This document shows, piece after piece, positions 16,390-25,327 of a stretch of 64,000 bases of DNA (positions within the stretch are counted from its first letter, which is position 1; the number at the start of each line of letters is the position of its first letter). Both the position numbers and the translations under genes were made by a program. Source of the DNA: Erythrobacter sp. YT30. GTDB lineage: Bacteria; Pseudomonadota; Alphaproteobacteria; Sphingomonadales; Sphingomonadaceae. The stretch lies in the NCBI RefSeq assembly GCF_001542875.1, contig NZ_LMAF01000002.1, positions 1,201,501 through 1,265,500 on the forward strand, read 5' to 3'. Below the pieces are notes generated by a model that did no database searches, had not been told where the DNA came from, and worked only from the letters and a program-made list of their open reading frames with translations.

Positions 16390-16593
16390 TTATTCCTGCG
16401 TATCGCCCCGGCGTCCAAAGCCAGATCGGCGTTCACTCTTGCGGCGATCAGTTCCTGAGCGCCTGTCGCCTTTTCTGCGGTCTTCGCCGTCGAATGTTTC
16501 TTGTGATTTGCGCCTGTCGCCTCCGCGGCGGCCTGATGCGTCTTCACTATCGGAATTGGCGTCAAGCGCAGGGTCATTATTCGCGTCGTCCAT
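16390..16593 (-). CDS. small Arg/Asp-rich repeat protein, unknown function
   Basis: 67 residues from ATG 16593, chosen because GGAG lies 7 bases upstream; ATG 16617 would add 8 residues. After an acidic start (MDDANNDPALDANSDSED), the rest is built from a degenerate repeat of the type RR-x-G-x-DRR-K: RRGGDRRKS, DRRKGDRRSG, DRRKSERRSG, RRGD. No hydrophobic core is visible. Such a charged repeat suggests RNA, DNA or partner binding without a fixed fold, which is inference. Confidence 0.5.
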   Translation of the reverse strand: MDDANNDPALDANSDSEDASGRRGGDRRKSQETFDGEDRRKGDRRSGTDRRKSERRSGFGRRGDTQE

Positions 16594-16685
16594 TAGCAAC
16601 TCCAGCAGGTTGAACATCGGACCCAGGATGCTGCGCGGTCGGCTTTTTGCACGATCCAGACCGCAGCATGGCGCTGCAAATACAC

Positions 16686-16718
16686 AAAAAACCGCGCAAG
16701 GGACACCCCTCGCGCGGT
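16686..16718 (-). terminator. intrinsic terminator after the bufferin-like gene (minus strand)
   Basis: On the minus strand, ACCGCGCGAGGG pairs with CCCTTGCGCGGT (one G-U) and is followed by six T. It lies about 40 bases past the stop at 16757. Confidence 0.85.
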
Positions 16719-16756
16719 CGCTGTTCATAACGCGCCGATTGGCGGCGTTTGAGGTG

Positions 16757-17098
16757 TTAGACGTTTTCGGTTTCCTCAAGCGAACCGAAGGAACCATCCG
16801 GACGTTCAATTTCAAGGCATGTGCCAGAATCGACGTAAGTCCAGGCATTGCCCTGATAATCGATTACACTGGTGCCGGCACAGCTTGTGCCTGGGCCTGC
16901 CGCGCAATCATTTTCGCCTGCTTTTGAAATGCCGAAGCACTTCTCTTTCTCGCCGCCGCCAGCTGCGGCAAGAGCTTCTGCTTCTGTGCCGCCGGCTTGT
17001 GACGCTTCGGTTGGGGCTTCCGCGCCGCCTGAACAGGCTGCTGCAAGACCCGCTGCTGCGGCCAGCGCGATGGAATTTTTCATACGAGTGGTGTTCAT
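16757..17098 (-). CDS. BufA1/DUF2282-like small exported protein (bufferin-type metallophore candidate)
   Basis: 113 residues from ATG 17098, six bases after GGAGG; an ATG one codon earlier is too close to the RBS. The C-terminal half reads [38 protein letters not shown]: four Cys in the pattern of DUF2282/BufA1 proteins, which bind copper or related metals in the periplasm. The signal sequence ends GLAAAC, lipobox-like but with Ala at -3, followed by a Gly/Ala/Glu linker. No DUF692 (BufB) or DUF2063 (BufC) maturation genes lie beside it, unlike classical operons. Confidence 0.72.
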   Translation of the reverse strand: MNTTRMKNSIALAAAAGLAAACSGGAEAPTEASQAGGTEAEALAAAGGGEKEKCFGISKAGENDCAAGPGTSCAGTSVIDYQGNAWTYVDSGTCLEIERPDGSFGSLEETENV

Positions 17099-17298
17099 CA
17101 TTGTCCTCCGGTCCAAGTGTCTTAGGGGATGCGACCAGCGCATCGACCTTACCGACGATTCGTATCCAATAGGAGTTTGGTTACAGTGCCAAGGGAAAAT
17201 ATGACCAGCCTACTGGGAAAAGGGGCAAAATGCGCAGCACTGGGAGCGACGTTTTGCGAGCTTTGCATGTGCCCTGCGAAGCAGCTAAGCGCTCGGGC

Positions 17299-18207
17299 AT
17301 GACTACCGCCCAACCCGATGACGCTGGCGATCCAACCCTTGCCAAGACGCAAGTGCTGATAGAAGCGCTGCCCTATTTTCAGCGCTATGCCGGGCGCACG
17401 TTCGTGGTGAAGTATGGCGGCCATGCGATGGGCGATCCCAAGGCAGCGCGCGAATTTGCTGAAGACATTGTCTTGCTGAAAGCCGTCGGCATCAATCCGG
17501 TTGTCGTGCACGGAGGCGGGCCGCAGATCGGTGAAATGCTGGCTAAACTTGGCGTTGAAAGCACCTTTGTTGACGGCTTGCGCGTGACTGACGAAGCGAC
17601 TGCCAAGGTTGCCCAAATGGTTCTGTCCGGCGCGATCAACAAGGACATCGTGAGCTGGCTCGGCAAAGCGGGCGGCAAGGCGATTGGTTTGTCGGGTAAG
17701 GATGGCGGCCTTGTCACCGCGCGCAAAGTCAACCGCACGTCGCGCGATCCGGAAAGCGCAATCGAGAAAGTGATCGATCTGGGTTTTGTGGGCGAACCAG
17801 CGAGCGTCGATACGAGCGTGCTCGATACGGCTGTTTCAGCAGGAATGATCCCCGTGATTGCGCCGATTGCAAGCGGAGAAGATGGCGCCACCTACAACAT
17901 CAATGCTGACACGATGGCGGGGGCGATTGCGTCTGCCTTGGGCGCTGCGCGCTTGTTCTTGCTCACCGATGTGGCCGGAGTGCTTGATGGATCGGGAGAA
18001 CTCATCACGGATTTGACGCCTGCTGATATCGCGCAATTGAAACAGGAAGGCGTTATCAAAGGCGGCATGGTCCCCAAGCTGGAAACATGCGTATCGGCGG
18101 TGCAATCGGGCTGCGAAGCCGCGGTCGTACTCGATGGACGGGTGGCCCATGCAATGCTGCTCGAATTCTTCACTGCAAGAGGCGCGGGCACTCTGGTGCG
18201 GGCCTGA
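17299..18207 (+). CDS. argB: acetylglutamate kinase
   Basis: 302 residues from ATG 17299. Second step of arginine synthesis: phosphorylates N-acetylglutamate with [15 protein letters not shown] (about 33-44), [11 protein letters not shown] (about 66-76), the GLRVTDE region, and [11 protein letters not shown] and VIAPIA-type loops are all present, covering the nucleotide and substrate pockets of the amino-acid kinase fold. The N-terminal ~15 residues are extra to the core, as in hexameric, arginine-inhibited enzymes, but length alone does not prove feedback control. It heads a plus-strand series with yggT, folD and marC. Confidence 0.96.
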   Translation: MTTAQPDDAGDPTLAKTQVLIEALPYFQRYAGRTFVVKYGGHAMGDPKAAREFAEDIVLLKAVGINPVVVHGGGPQIGEMLAKLGVESTFVDGLRVTDEATAKVAQMVLSGAINKDIVSWLGKAGGKAIGLSGKDGGLVTARKVNRTSRDPESAIEKVIDLGFVGEPASVDTSVLDTAVSAGMIPVIAPIASGEDGATYNINADTMAGAIASALGAARLFLLTDVAGVLDGSGELITDLTPADIAQLKQEGVIKGGMVPKLETCVSAVQSGCEAAVVLDGRVAHAMLLEFFTARGAGTLVRA

Positions 18208-18315
18208 AGGCGCTGCTACGGACTTGACGAAGCCTTGGGGCGTATTACGTAGATAACACGGTTCGCAGAAAGGCAATTGCCGCATAGACGGTTTAGACCA
18301 AGGAAAAACGAATAC

Positions 18316-18606
18316 ATGACTGGCCTTGTCGCTTTATATCAGATCATCTCGATGATTGTGAACGTCTTCGTGATGCTCATCATCATACAGTTCGTGATCG
18401 GCCTGCTTTTTGCGTTCAACGTTGTGAGCCCTTCGAACCAGTTTTTGATGGCGTTTTACAGTTCGATCAATCGCTTGCTCGATCCGATACTAAGCCCGAT
18501 CCGGCGGATTATGCCCGATACAGGCGCAATCGATTTCTCGCCTATCGTTCTTATTCTCGCCTTGAACGCGATCCTGATCGTCCTTTCCGCTGTCATAACC
18601 GGATAG
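18316..18606 (+). CDS. YggT family membrane protein
   Basis: 96 residues from ATG 18316. Two long hydrophobic segments (about 3-33 and 71-95) flank NRLLDPILSPIRRIMPD, the signature P-x-L-x-P-[IL]-R-R loop of YggT/YCF19 proteins. Family members affect membrane organisation, cell division or ion homeostasis. It lies between argB and folD, 9 bases before folD. Confidence 0.9.
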   Translation: MTGLVALYQIISMIVNVFVMLIIIQFVIGLLFAFNVVSPSNQFLMAFYSSINRLLDPILSPIRRIMPDTGAIDFSPIVLILALNAILIVLSAVITG

Positions 18607-18614
18607 ATTAGCCG

Positions 18615-19508
18615 ATGACCGCCACCCGCATCGACGGCAAAGCGTTTGCCGCAAAACTTCGCGAGCGTGTGGGTGAGCATGCGCTGGAATTTGCAAAGGC
18701 TGCTGGGCGCAAGCCGGGGCTCGCCGTGGTGCTGGTGGGCGATGATCCGGCGAGCCAGGTTTATGTCGGCTCCAAGGGCAAGGCGACTGTGGCTGCCAAT
18801 ATGGAAAGCTTCGAGCATCGCCTTCCCGATGACACACCAGAAGCTGATCTGCTCGCGCTGGTCGAACAGCTTAATGAGGACGAGCGCGTTGACGGCATTT
18901 TGGTGCAATTGCCTTTGCCCGGTCATCTCGATGAACAATCAATCATCGCCTCGATCAGCCCTGACAAGGACGTCGATGGATTTCACGTGATCAATGCGGG
19001 GCGGCTTTCGGTGGGGCAGTCGGGCTTTGTGCCGTGCACGCCGCTTGGCTGCATGATGTTGCTGACCGACAGGCTTGGTGATCTTTCGGGATTGGAAGCG
19101 GTGGTGCTTGGCCGATCCAACATTGTAGGAAAACCGATGGCGCAACTCCTACTCGATGCCAACGCCACAGTGACAATCGCACACAGCCGCACACGCGAGG
19201 TCGAATCTGTCGTTAAGCGAGCGGACATAGTCGTTGCGGCAGTCGGTCGGCCGGAAATGATCCGCAAGGAATGGCTGAAAGAGGGCGCAACCGTGATCGA
19301 TGTCGGTATCAACCGCTTGCCCCCCGAACCGGGCAAGGAGAAGGGGCGACTGGTGGGCGATGTTGCTTTTGGTGAGGCGAGCGAAGTCGCCGGTGCAATC
19401 ACGCCTGTTCCAGGCGGCGTCGGCCCGATGACAATCGCAGTTCTCTTGCGCAACACACTCGTCGCCGCACATCGCAATGCGGGTCTCGATGTACCGGAGG
19501 GATTATGA
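18615..19508 (+). CDS. folD: bifunctional methylenetetrahydrofolate dehydrogenase / methenyltetrahydrofolate cyclohydrolase
   Basis: 297 residues. Interconverts methylene-, methenyl- and 10-formyl-tetrahydrofolate with NADP. Diagnostic regions: [20 protein letters not shown] (catalytic Tyr and Lys), [42 protein letters not shown] (Rossmann loop) and [16 protein letters not shown] near the end. Full family length. The downstream lipoprotein overlaps its stop by 4 bases (ATGA), so they share a transcript. Confidence 0.97.
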   Translation: MTATRIDGKAFAAKLRERVGEHALEFAKAAGRKPGLAVVLVGDDPASQVYVGSKGKATVAANMESFEHRLPDDTPEADLLALVEQLNEDERVDGILVQLPLPGHLDEQSIIASISPDKDVDGFHVINAGRLSVGQSGFVPCTPLGCMMLLTDRLGDLSGLEAVVLGRSNIVGKPMAQLLLDANATVTIAHSRTREVESVVKRADIVVAAVGRPEMIRKEWLKEGATVIDVGINRLPPEPGKEKGRLVGDVAFGEASEVAGAITPVPGGVGPMTIAVLLRNTLVAAHRNAGLDVPEGL

Positions 19509-20269
19509 AGGCTGCGGGTTACTGGATCACCATAGGCGTCACCGTGCTTGCGCTTACGGCCTGCTCAAGCGGGCAGCGCCGCGGACCGCCGACTAAGGTG
19601 ATCAATCAGGCTCTTTCGACAGCGCCTGGAAAAGCCCAGCCCAGCCAGATTGTCGCTCGCGAAATCGAGTATGCGCAGGCAGCAAAGGAACAGGGCCAAT
19701 TTGTCGCCGCTGAAGACTTTGCAGCCCCCGGCGCGCTGATGCACGTGCGCGGCGGACCGGTGCCGTTTTCGGCGCTAGCAAGTCTGCTTAAGACCGCCGA
19801 TATTCAGACGCAATGGAAACCGCGCACTGTCGTGATGAGCTGCGATGGCGCGCTCGCGATCAGCCAGGGCCGCTTTGCCGACAAAGATGGCAAGGTTGGC
19901 AATTACGTCACCACATGGGTGCGGCAGAGCGATAACAGCTATAAATGGAGCTATGACGTCGCAGGATATGATGATCCGCAGCCACCTCCGCGCCAGGAAT
20001 TCGAAGACGGTGATATCGTGGTTACCGCGATCGATGCGGTGCAAGGGCTGGTCGCATCATGCCCGCGCGGCGGCGTTGCGCCTCCTCCGCCGCCTGCCAT
20101 TCCCATTGGAGAAGAAGGCAAAAGCGATGCGCAATTATCCAGCGATGGCACTATGCGCTGGCGCTGGGAGCACGCTGAGGACGGCATGAAGAATGTTGTT
20201 GCGGAATATTTCTACGAGGGCCGATGGGTCACGGCAGTCGAAGAAAGCCTTGCACCCATCATCGAATAA
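19505..20269 (+). CDS. lipoprotein, unknown function (NTF2-like middle)
   Basis: 254 residues. The signal peptide ends LALTAC, a clear lipobox. [32 protein letters not shown] followed by [21 protein letters not shown] resembles the periplasmic nuclear-transport-factor-2-like proteins of sphingomonads. A proline run (PPPPPAIP) separates this from a final Trp-rich segment. Function unknown. Translationally coupled to folD. Confidence 0.65.
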   Translation: MKAAGYWITIGVTVLALTACSSGQRRGPPTKVINQALSTAPGKAQPSQIVAREIEYAQAAKEQGQFVAAEDFAAPGALMHVRGGPVPFSALASLLKTADIQTQWKPRTVVMSCDGALAISQGRFADKDGKVGNYVTTWVRQSDNSYKWSYDVAGYDDPQPPPRQEFEDGDIVVTAIDAVQGLVASCPRGGVAPPPPPAIPIGEEGKSDAQLSSDGTMRWRWEHAEDGMKNVVAEYFYEGRWVTAVEESLAPIIE

Positions 20270-20326
20270 TGGTGAGGGGCGCGGCGAACCTTTCAACCGT
20301 AACCTAGCAATGATCGCCAAGCCTTT

Positions 20327-20962
20327 ATGGTTCTGCCCGAACTCTTCGTCTCTGCCTTTATCACGCTCTTCGTCGTGATTGACCCGCCCGGCTGCGCGCC
20401 GATCTACGCCGGGCTGACGAAGAATGCGACCAACGCGCAGGCGCGCAACATGGCGTTACGCGCGACGGCGATTGCAGCAGTGATCCTGTTGATCTTCGCC
20501 TTCTTTGGTGAGGCTTTGCTGAGCGCCCTGCACATTGAGCTCGACAGTTTTCGCATCGCAGGTGGGTTGATGCTGTTCTGGATCGCATTTGAAATGGTGT
20601 TCGAGAAGCGCACCCAACGCCGAACGGAGCGCGCAGACAAAATCAGTGCCAATCCTGAAGTGGAAGACGTTTCGGTCTTTCCCATGGCGATGCCGATGCT
20701 CGCAGGGCCCGGTGCGATTGCTGCCGTCATGCTGCTGATGAATGAGGCAGACACGGCGGCTCAAACACTGGAAGTGTTCGCAGCCCTAGGCCTCGTGCTC
20801 GCGATTACGGCTATCGCGCTGATGGCTGCAGGGCCGCTGATCAGGCTGCTGGGGGATAAGGTTGAAGCAGTCATCACCCGGCTGCTCGGTGTGCTGTTGG
20901 CGGCTCTTGCCGCGCAGTATGTGCTGGACGGCCTTCGCGGGGCTTTCGGGATTGACGTTTAG
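20327..20962 (+). CDS. MarC family membrane protein
   Basis: 211 residues with six predicted membrane segments in a 3+3 repeat, the layout of MarC/YchE/YhgN proteins. FVVIDPPGCAPIYAGLT is the conserved first-repeat D-P-x-G-x-x-P motif, and MAMPMLAGPGAIAAVM is its second-repeat counterpart (P-L-x-x-G-P-G-x-[IT]). Despite the name, MarC members have no proven drug export role. It overlaps the convergent MAPEG gene by 4 bases. Confidence 0.9.
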   Translation: MVLPELFVSAFITLFVVIDPPGCAPIYAGLTKNATNAQARNMALRATAIAAVILLIFAFFGEALLSALHIELDSFRIAGGLMLFWIAFEMVFEKRTQRRTERADKISANPEVEDVSVFPMAMPMLAGPGAIAAVMLLMNEADTAAQTLEVFAALGLVLAITAIALMAAGPLIRLLGDKVEAVITRLLGVLLAALAAQYVLDGLRGAFGIDV

Positions 20963-21399
20963 GCCATCGGCGCATTCATGAGAGCGCTGGTGATACCCCA
21001 CGCGCTTGCAAGGGCGACACCCAAGGTTCCAAATGCTCCTAAAGCGCGCATTCCCGCGAAAGCTTTTCTGCCGCCTGTCAAATCCTCACCGTGCGAACCT
21101 GCGAGCGAGGAGAAGGCCAATGCATGAAAAATGCGCGCGCCTGCAAAGACTAAACAAAGAGAGAGCACGTAAGCCGTTTGGCCCGACAGCATCTCAAACA
21201 GAGCGATAACAACTAAAAACAATCCTGAGTTTTCGGCGAGATTGCCATGCCGGCGCACTTTGCGCTCAAGATCGCGATCATCGCCCACACCGATGAATTG
21301 CCCTTTTGAACGGTGCAGCCCGACTGTCAGCATCAACACAACTTGGAGAACGATCAGAAACGCACCAAGGGCTGCGGTGTAAATCGGAAGCTGGGTCAT
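20959..21399 (-). CDS. MAPEG family membrane protein
   Basis: 146 residues with four hydrophobic segments. RKVRRHGNLAENSGLFLVVIALFEMLSG is the family core: the R-x-H-x-N-x-x-E motif that contacts glutathione in MAPEG enzymes. Bacterial members are often glutathione transferases or peroxidase-like. Its start overlaps the stop of the TetR gene by 4 bases, so it is co-regulated with, and probably controlled by, that repressor. Confidence 0.85.
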   Translation of the reverse strand: MTQLPIYTAALGAFLIVLQVVLMLTVGLHRSKGQFIGVGDDRDLERKVRRHGNLAENSGLFLVVIALFEMLSGQTAYVLSLCLVFAGARIFHALAFSSLAGSHGEDLTGGRKAFAGMRALGAFGTLGVALASAWGITSALMNAPMA

Positions 21400-22040
21400 T
21401 TCGAGAGTTCCTCAAGCAAGATTGGTGTGTCGGGAAAGCCGATCAATGAGAGCGCCGCGCGTCCTGCATCCAGCACAAGCGATGCATCGCTCGCGAGCCT
21501 TGATGACGCATGCGCGCCGTGGAGCAATTGCGTAAGCGTGCGGCCTATCGCCTCGGGGTTCGCATCGCCGCGTGTTTGCTCCATCGCGTCTTTCGCAATC
21601 ATGGTCATCTGCCGTTCGATCGCATCGAAAATGACCTTGGCCTCTGTGCGGACAGCGGGAAGCTCTTGGCCAAGCTCCAGTGCCAATCCCATCATCGGGC
21701 ATCCAAACACGTCACCATGCTCATCGCTCATGCAATTGTGCGTGTTGTAAATTGCCCGTATTATGGAGGCGAGGCGAATTTGCGGCGGGACTTGCCGGTC
21801 TGAATTCGCCGCAAAAAACATCTCGGTCGCGAAGCTGCCGTGATATTTGACGACAGCGAGAGCGAGATCGCTTTTGTCGGAAAAGTAGCGGTAGACAGTC
21901 GCCTTGTTGACGCCAGCCACCTCCGCCACTTGATCAACTGACACCCCATGGAAATTGCGCAACCAGAAGAGCTGTGCGGCAGCCGCCACGATGTTTGCCC
22001 GTGTGCGTTCGCCTTTGGTGAGCTGAGCAGCGATATTCAT
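21396..22040 (-). CDS. TetR-family transcriptional regulator
   Basis: 214 residues. The helix-turn-helix is at about 31-54 (VSVDQVAEVAGVNKATVYRYFSDK). The C-terminal ligand domain holds HNCMSDEHGDVFGCPMMG with a pair of Cys, resembling AcuR/RutR-like or electrophile-sensing repressors. An inverted repeat lies exactly at its own 5' end (22040-22057), fitting autorepression and control of the coupled MAPEG gene and possibly the divergent hydrolase. Confidence 0.9.
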   Translation of the reverse strand: MNIAAQLTKGERTRANIVAAAAQLFWLRNFHGVSVDQVAEVAGVNKATVYRYFSDKSDLALAVVKYHGSFATEMFFAANSDRQVPPQIRLASIIRAIYNTHNCMSDEHGDVFGCPMMGLALELGQELPAVRTEAKVIFDAIERQMTMIAKDAMEQTRGDANPEAIGRTLTQLLHGAHASSRLASDASLVLDAGRAALSLIGFPDTPILLEELSK

Positions 22041-22057
22041 AACTAACCGTGTAGTTA
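22040..22057. promoter_or_regulatory. TetR operator candidate
   Basis: TAACTA-N6-TAGTTA is a perfect 6-bp inverted repeat immediately upstream of the TetR start codon and about 130 bases before the divergent serine hydrolase. The size and placement fit a TetR-dimer operator. Confidence 0.6.
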
Positions 22058-22183
22058 CTTTTGGAATCGGCTCAAAGCGTTGTCATGCGACATTTTGTCG
22101 CGATAGCTGAGACATTCGATGTTCATCGTAGGCTGATTAGCGAACTTGCGCTTACAGTTTCAGAAAGTAGCAAGGCGACAGTG

Positions 22184-23272
22184 ATGGGCACGATCAAGCA
22201 GGCCGGATATGTACGATTTCCGCTTTGGCTTATCTTCGTCCTTTTCATCCTTGCATGCGCAACTGTACATCCCGCGCATTCCCAGAATGGAGAAGAAAAG
22301 CCACCTTTGGAACAGCTCACACTGCTCCAACTTGAGACGAAGATTGAAGCTGGCGATCTGGGCAAGATCCGCGCTCTCGCAGCTAGTCAGTCTGGCGAGA
22401 CAGTCTATCGCAAACGCTTTGGCAAAGGTGAACCCGGCGAAGCGGTTGATATCAAGTCGGCTGGCAAATCGATCACCGCGCTGGCGGTTGGCGCAGCTAT
22501 TGCCGATGGGGCGCTGCTGGGAACTGACGTGAAGGTGTGGCCCTACCTTGATGCATCGCGAGGGGCTCCATTCGATGACATAACCGTCGCTGACCTGCTC
22601 TCCATGTCGTCAGCGCTCGACTGCAATGATTGGGAGCGGCGTTCCCCAGGGCAGGAAGAAAAAATGTATCGGCGCCGAAAGTGGCGCGAATTCGCGCTCG
22701 CATTGCCAGACCGCCAGTATATGCGTGACGAGCACGGTATTGGATCCTTCTCCTACTGCACTGCTGGGGTGTTCCTACTGGGCCAAGTGGTTGAGAAGGC
22801 GACGGGCGAGACGTTTGATGCCTATGTCCAGCGCCGTCTGTTTGATCCGCTTAACATTGAGGGAGTGGAATGGCGCCGATCCCGCAGCGGCGAAGTGCAG
22901 TCGGGAGGGCAACTGACCATTGGTGATGAAGCGCTTATCAAGCTCGGGCAGCTCGTGCTCAATCGGGGGCAGTGGGAGGGCGAGGAGATCGTCCCTGAGC
23001 AATGGCTGCGGACAATGCTGGCTTCCAGCCACAAGCTCAGTGAGCATGTGCACTACGGCTATTTGTGGTGGATGATGCCTTTGCAATCATCCCGCGGCTT
23101 TGAGGCCGCTTTCATGATGAAGGGCAATGGCGGCAACATCGTTGCTGTCATCCCGACAATGGACGCAGTGTTGGTTGTGCAAGCTGAGAGCTACAACAAG
23201 CGCGATGCTGACCGGCATTCCTTCATGGCACTTACTGCGATGCTCAAAAGCCTACCGGTGCCTGAAGAGTGA
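22184..23272 (+). CDS. serine hydrolase of the beta-lactamase / penicillin-binding family
   Basis: 362 residues from ATG 22184. An N-terminal hydrophobic stretch (WLIFVLFILACATVHPAHS) acts as signal or anchor, possibly a lipobox (ILAC). The active-site SxxK is SAGKS in DIKSAGKSITALAVG (about 113-127). The second motif is SFSYCTAGVFLLGQVVEKATG, where the usual Y-x-N is Y-C-T. The region MMKGNGGNIVAVIP is in the place of the H/K-x-G motif. It is a class C-like carboxylesterase/peptidase fold and need not act on beta-lactams. Confidence 0.85.
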   Translation: MGTIKQAGYVRFPLWLIFVLFILACATVHPAHSQNGEEKPPLEQLTLLQLETKIEAGDLGKIRALAASQSGETVYRKRFGKGEPGEAVDIKSAGKSITALAVGAAIADGALLGTDVKVWPYLDASRGAPFDDITVADLLSMSSALDCNDWERRSPGQEEKMYRRRKWREFALALPDRQYMRDEHGIGSFSYCTAGVFLLGQVVEKATGETFDAYVQRRLFDPLNIEGVEWRRSRSGEVQSGGQLTIGDEALIKLGQLVLNRGQWEGEEIVPEQWLRTMLASSHKLSEHVHYGYLWWMMPLQSSRGFEAAFMMKGNGGNIVAVIPTMDAVLVVQAESYNKRDADRHSFMALTAMLKSLPVPEE

Positions 23273-23284
23273 TCCCATTCAGAT

Positions 23285-23896
23285 CTATTGCAGAGTCATG
23301 ATCTCTTCGCCGCCATCGCGGCGGCCAAAGAACTGCATCAATTGAACCAGCAATTCGCAGCGGTCAGACAGGGTAGGCGCTTCGAGAAGAGCCTGTTTTG
23401 ATGCGGGATCAAATGGGGCGATTTGCGATACGCCATTAATCAGTGAGTGGTCATCGAGCCGCTCAACCGAGTCCCAATCAACCTTGTAACCTTGCGCATC
23501 GGCAAATGCTCGCGCTTCAGCTTCGAAACCGCCGCGTTGGGCGTGACTCAGAGTTTCGTCTTCATCTTCGTCAATGAGATCCGCCTCCACTTGGCGAAAG
23601 GCACTGTTGACGTCCAATTCCCGCAGGATCCTAAAGCGCTGCTCACCATCAAGGATGAGGTTGTAACGGCCATCTTCCATTGCTTCGACTTCGCCAATCC
23701 GGCCCACACAACCGACCGTGTAAAGGGGGGCGCCATCCACCGGTTGTTGCGGCTGGACCATCGCAATGCGCCGATCGCGCACCAGTGCATCCCCGACGAG
23801 CGCGCGATATCGCGGCTCAAAGATGTGAAGCGGCAATTGCAGACCGGGGAACAGTACAGCGCCGGTCAGTGGAAAGATGGAGAGACGGGTGGACAT
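23285..23896 (-). CDS. Lon-N substrate-binding domain protein
   Basis: 203 residues from ATG 23896. SIFPLTGAVLFPGLQLPLHIFEPRYRAL is the start of the Lon protease N-terminal (PUA-like) domain. GCVGRIGEVEAMEDGRYNLILDGEQRFRI continues it. No ATPase or protease domain follows, so this is a standalone Lon-N protein, a common alphaproteobacterial gene usually next to a thioredoxin-like gene, as here. Proposed to bind unfolded segments. Confidence 0.9.
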   Translation of the reverse strand: MSTRLSIFPLTGAVLFPGLQLPLHIFEPRYRALVGDALVRDRRIAMVQPQQPVDGAPLYTVGCVGRIGEVEAMEDGRYNLILDGEQRFRILRELDVNSAFRQVEADLIDEDEDETLSHAQRGGFEAEARAFADAQGYKVDWDSVERLDDHSLINGVSQIAPFDPASKQALLEAPTLSDRCELLVQLMQFFGRRDGGEEIMTLQ

Positions 23897-23916
23897 AACT
23901 TGTCTGAGCTTTGCCC

Positions 23917-24849
23917 TTATCCGAACAGGATCTTTGACAGTCGGCGGCGGGTTGCAACGACCCACTCATCCTCAAGACCTGTTGCCTCGAAAATCTGCAG
24001 AAGCTTGGTCCGTGCAGCCCCCTCATCCCATTCGCGATCCTTTGCAATCATGGAAAGCAGCGTATCTGCAGCCTCATCACGTTGGCCGCTGGCAAAAGCA
24101 GCTTCGGCATAAGCGAATTGCGCGTCCATATCATCAGGTGCGGCGTCTGCAGCGGCTTTGAGTCCAGCGAGCTCGCTGTCGTCGACCTGCGTGCCCGCAA
24201 GTTCGAGCGCGCTCTTGGCAGCAGCGATAGCCGGGTCGTTCGCAAGCTTAGGATTCGCCTCGATTGCAGTGAGTACCTGGCGCGCTTCGTCAATCTGGTC
24301 CAATTTGACTAGCGCGCGCACAAGACCGGAATGGGCAGGGGCATTGTCGGTTGCAAACTCGGTTACCTGGGCGAAAATCCCAGCGGCGCGCTGCGCATCA
24401 CCTTCGCTCAGCGCGTCCTCACCCAGCTTCAAAAACTGCTCGATCTCTTCGGCCGAAGGACCTTGAGGCGCACCATCCGCGCCCGCTTGCACCGGCAATT
24501 GCTCGAGCAGCTGATCAAGCATTTGTTTGAACTGCGATTCGCCGCGTGCATTGGTCAGATCGGCGACAGGCTGACCCTGAAACATGGCGTAAACAGTCGG
24601 GATCGACTTGACCTGAAATTGGCCAGCAATGAATTGCTCTTCATCGACATTCAGCTTTGCCAGGATCACGCCCTTGTCGGCATATTCCGCGCAGACCTTC
24701 TCGAGCATCGGTGCCAGCGCCTTGCAGGGTCCGCACCATTCCGCCCAAAAATCAAGGATGACCAGCTTGCTCTGGGAGGGTTCGACAACGTCTTTGCGAA
24801 ACCGCTCAACCGCCTTTTGTTCGTCCATGTTGAGACCCATGCTCGCCAA
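23917..24849 (-). CDS. thioredoxin-fold TPR protein (CnoX/YbbN-like chaperedoxin)
   Basis: 310 residues from a TTG at 24849, eight bases after GGAG; ATG 24840 or 24828 are alternatives. The thioredoxin domain has an intact redox motif WAEWCGPCKAL (about 34-44) and the cis-Pro region VKSIPTVYAMF. TPR-like helices follow from about residue 125 (GEDALSEGDAQRAAGIFAQ, ALVKLDQIDEARQVL), as in E. coli CnoX. E. coli YbbN lacks the second Cys (SxxC), so a CGPC form should keep reductase activity. It precedes the Lon-N gene on the same strand. Confidence 0.88.
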   Translation of the reverse strand: MASMGLNMDEQKAVERFRKDVVEPSQSKLVILDFWAEWCGPCKALAPMLEKVCAEYADKGVILAKLNVDEEQFIAGQFQVKSIPTVYAMFQGQPVADLTNARGESQFKQMLDQLLEQLPVQAGADGAPQGPSAEEIEQFLKLGEDALSEGDAQRAAGIFAQVTEFATDNAPAHSGLVRALVKLDQIDEARQVLTAIEANPKLANDPAIAAAKSALELAGTQVDDSELAGLKAAADAAPDDMDAQFAYAEAAFASGQRDEAADTLLSMIAKDREWDEGAARTKLLQIFEATGLEDEWVVATRRRLSKILFG

Positions 24850-25051
24850 TTGTCATGCTCCTGAAGAATGATGATCAAAGTCACCTGCCAATGTGGGGTG
24901 TTTGCAGGCTTTGTGAAGCGCGCATTTTTGCTGGCGCTTTGCGCGGGTATGATCAAGCGATATTTAGACTTGAAAGGTGCGCAAGGCGCTGTTAATTGCG
25001 CGCCTCCCCGGCAGAGATCAGCGGTATCGCGTCTCTGTGTGGCGTCAGTGA

Positions 25052-25126
25052 GCGGGCGTAGCTCAGGGGTAGAGCACAACCTTGCCAAGGTTGGGGTCGG
25101 GCGTTCGAATCGCCTCGCCCGCTCCA
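25052..25126 (+). tRNA. tRNA-Gly (GCC)
   Basis: 75 bases including an encoded CCA. The acceptor arm GCGGGCG (25052-25058) pairs with CGCCCGC (25116-25122). The D-loop contains AGCTCAGGGGTAGAGC. The anticodon stem-loop CAACCTTGCCAAGGTTG has anticodon GCC at 25084-25086, and the T-arm has GTTCGAATC. All parts are standard. Confidence 0.97.
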
Positions 25127-25287
25127 TTTTCACCCAGACTTAGCGATGCGACTTGCGGGTGATCCAAGCCTGCCTGTGCGGCCTGTGTCTTTCCTGCCGC
25201 ACCGCATTGATAATCACCCACTACTTCAAGCGTTTCGTCGAACTAGGCTGCCAAGAGGGCTTGCAGTCTTACCTTCGGCTGCTACGG

Positions 25288-25310
25288 AAAATGATACGTT
25301 ATTACATAAA
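25288..25310 (+). promoter_or_regulatory. Zur-like operator upstream of the TonB receptor
   Basis: The AT-rich imperfect palindrome AATGATACGTTATTACAT lies about 20 bases before the receptor start in otherwise GC-rich sequence. Alphaproteobacterial Zur boxes have ATGTTATA...TATAACAT-type half sites; here the left half reads ATGATA and the right half TATTACAT. Assignment is inference from the sequence shape plus the zinc-receptor features of the downstream gene. Confidence 0.5.
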
Positions 25311-25327
25311 TCAAATAGGCAAGTTCC

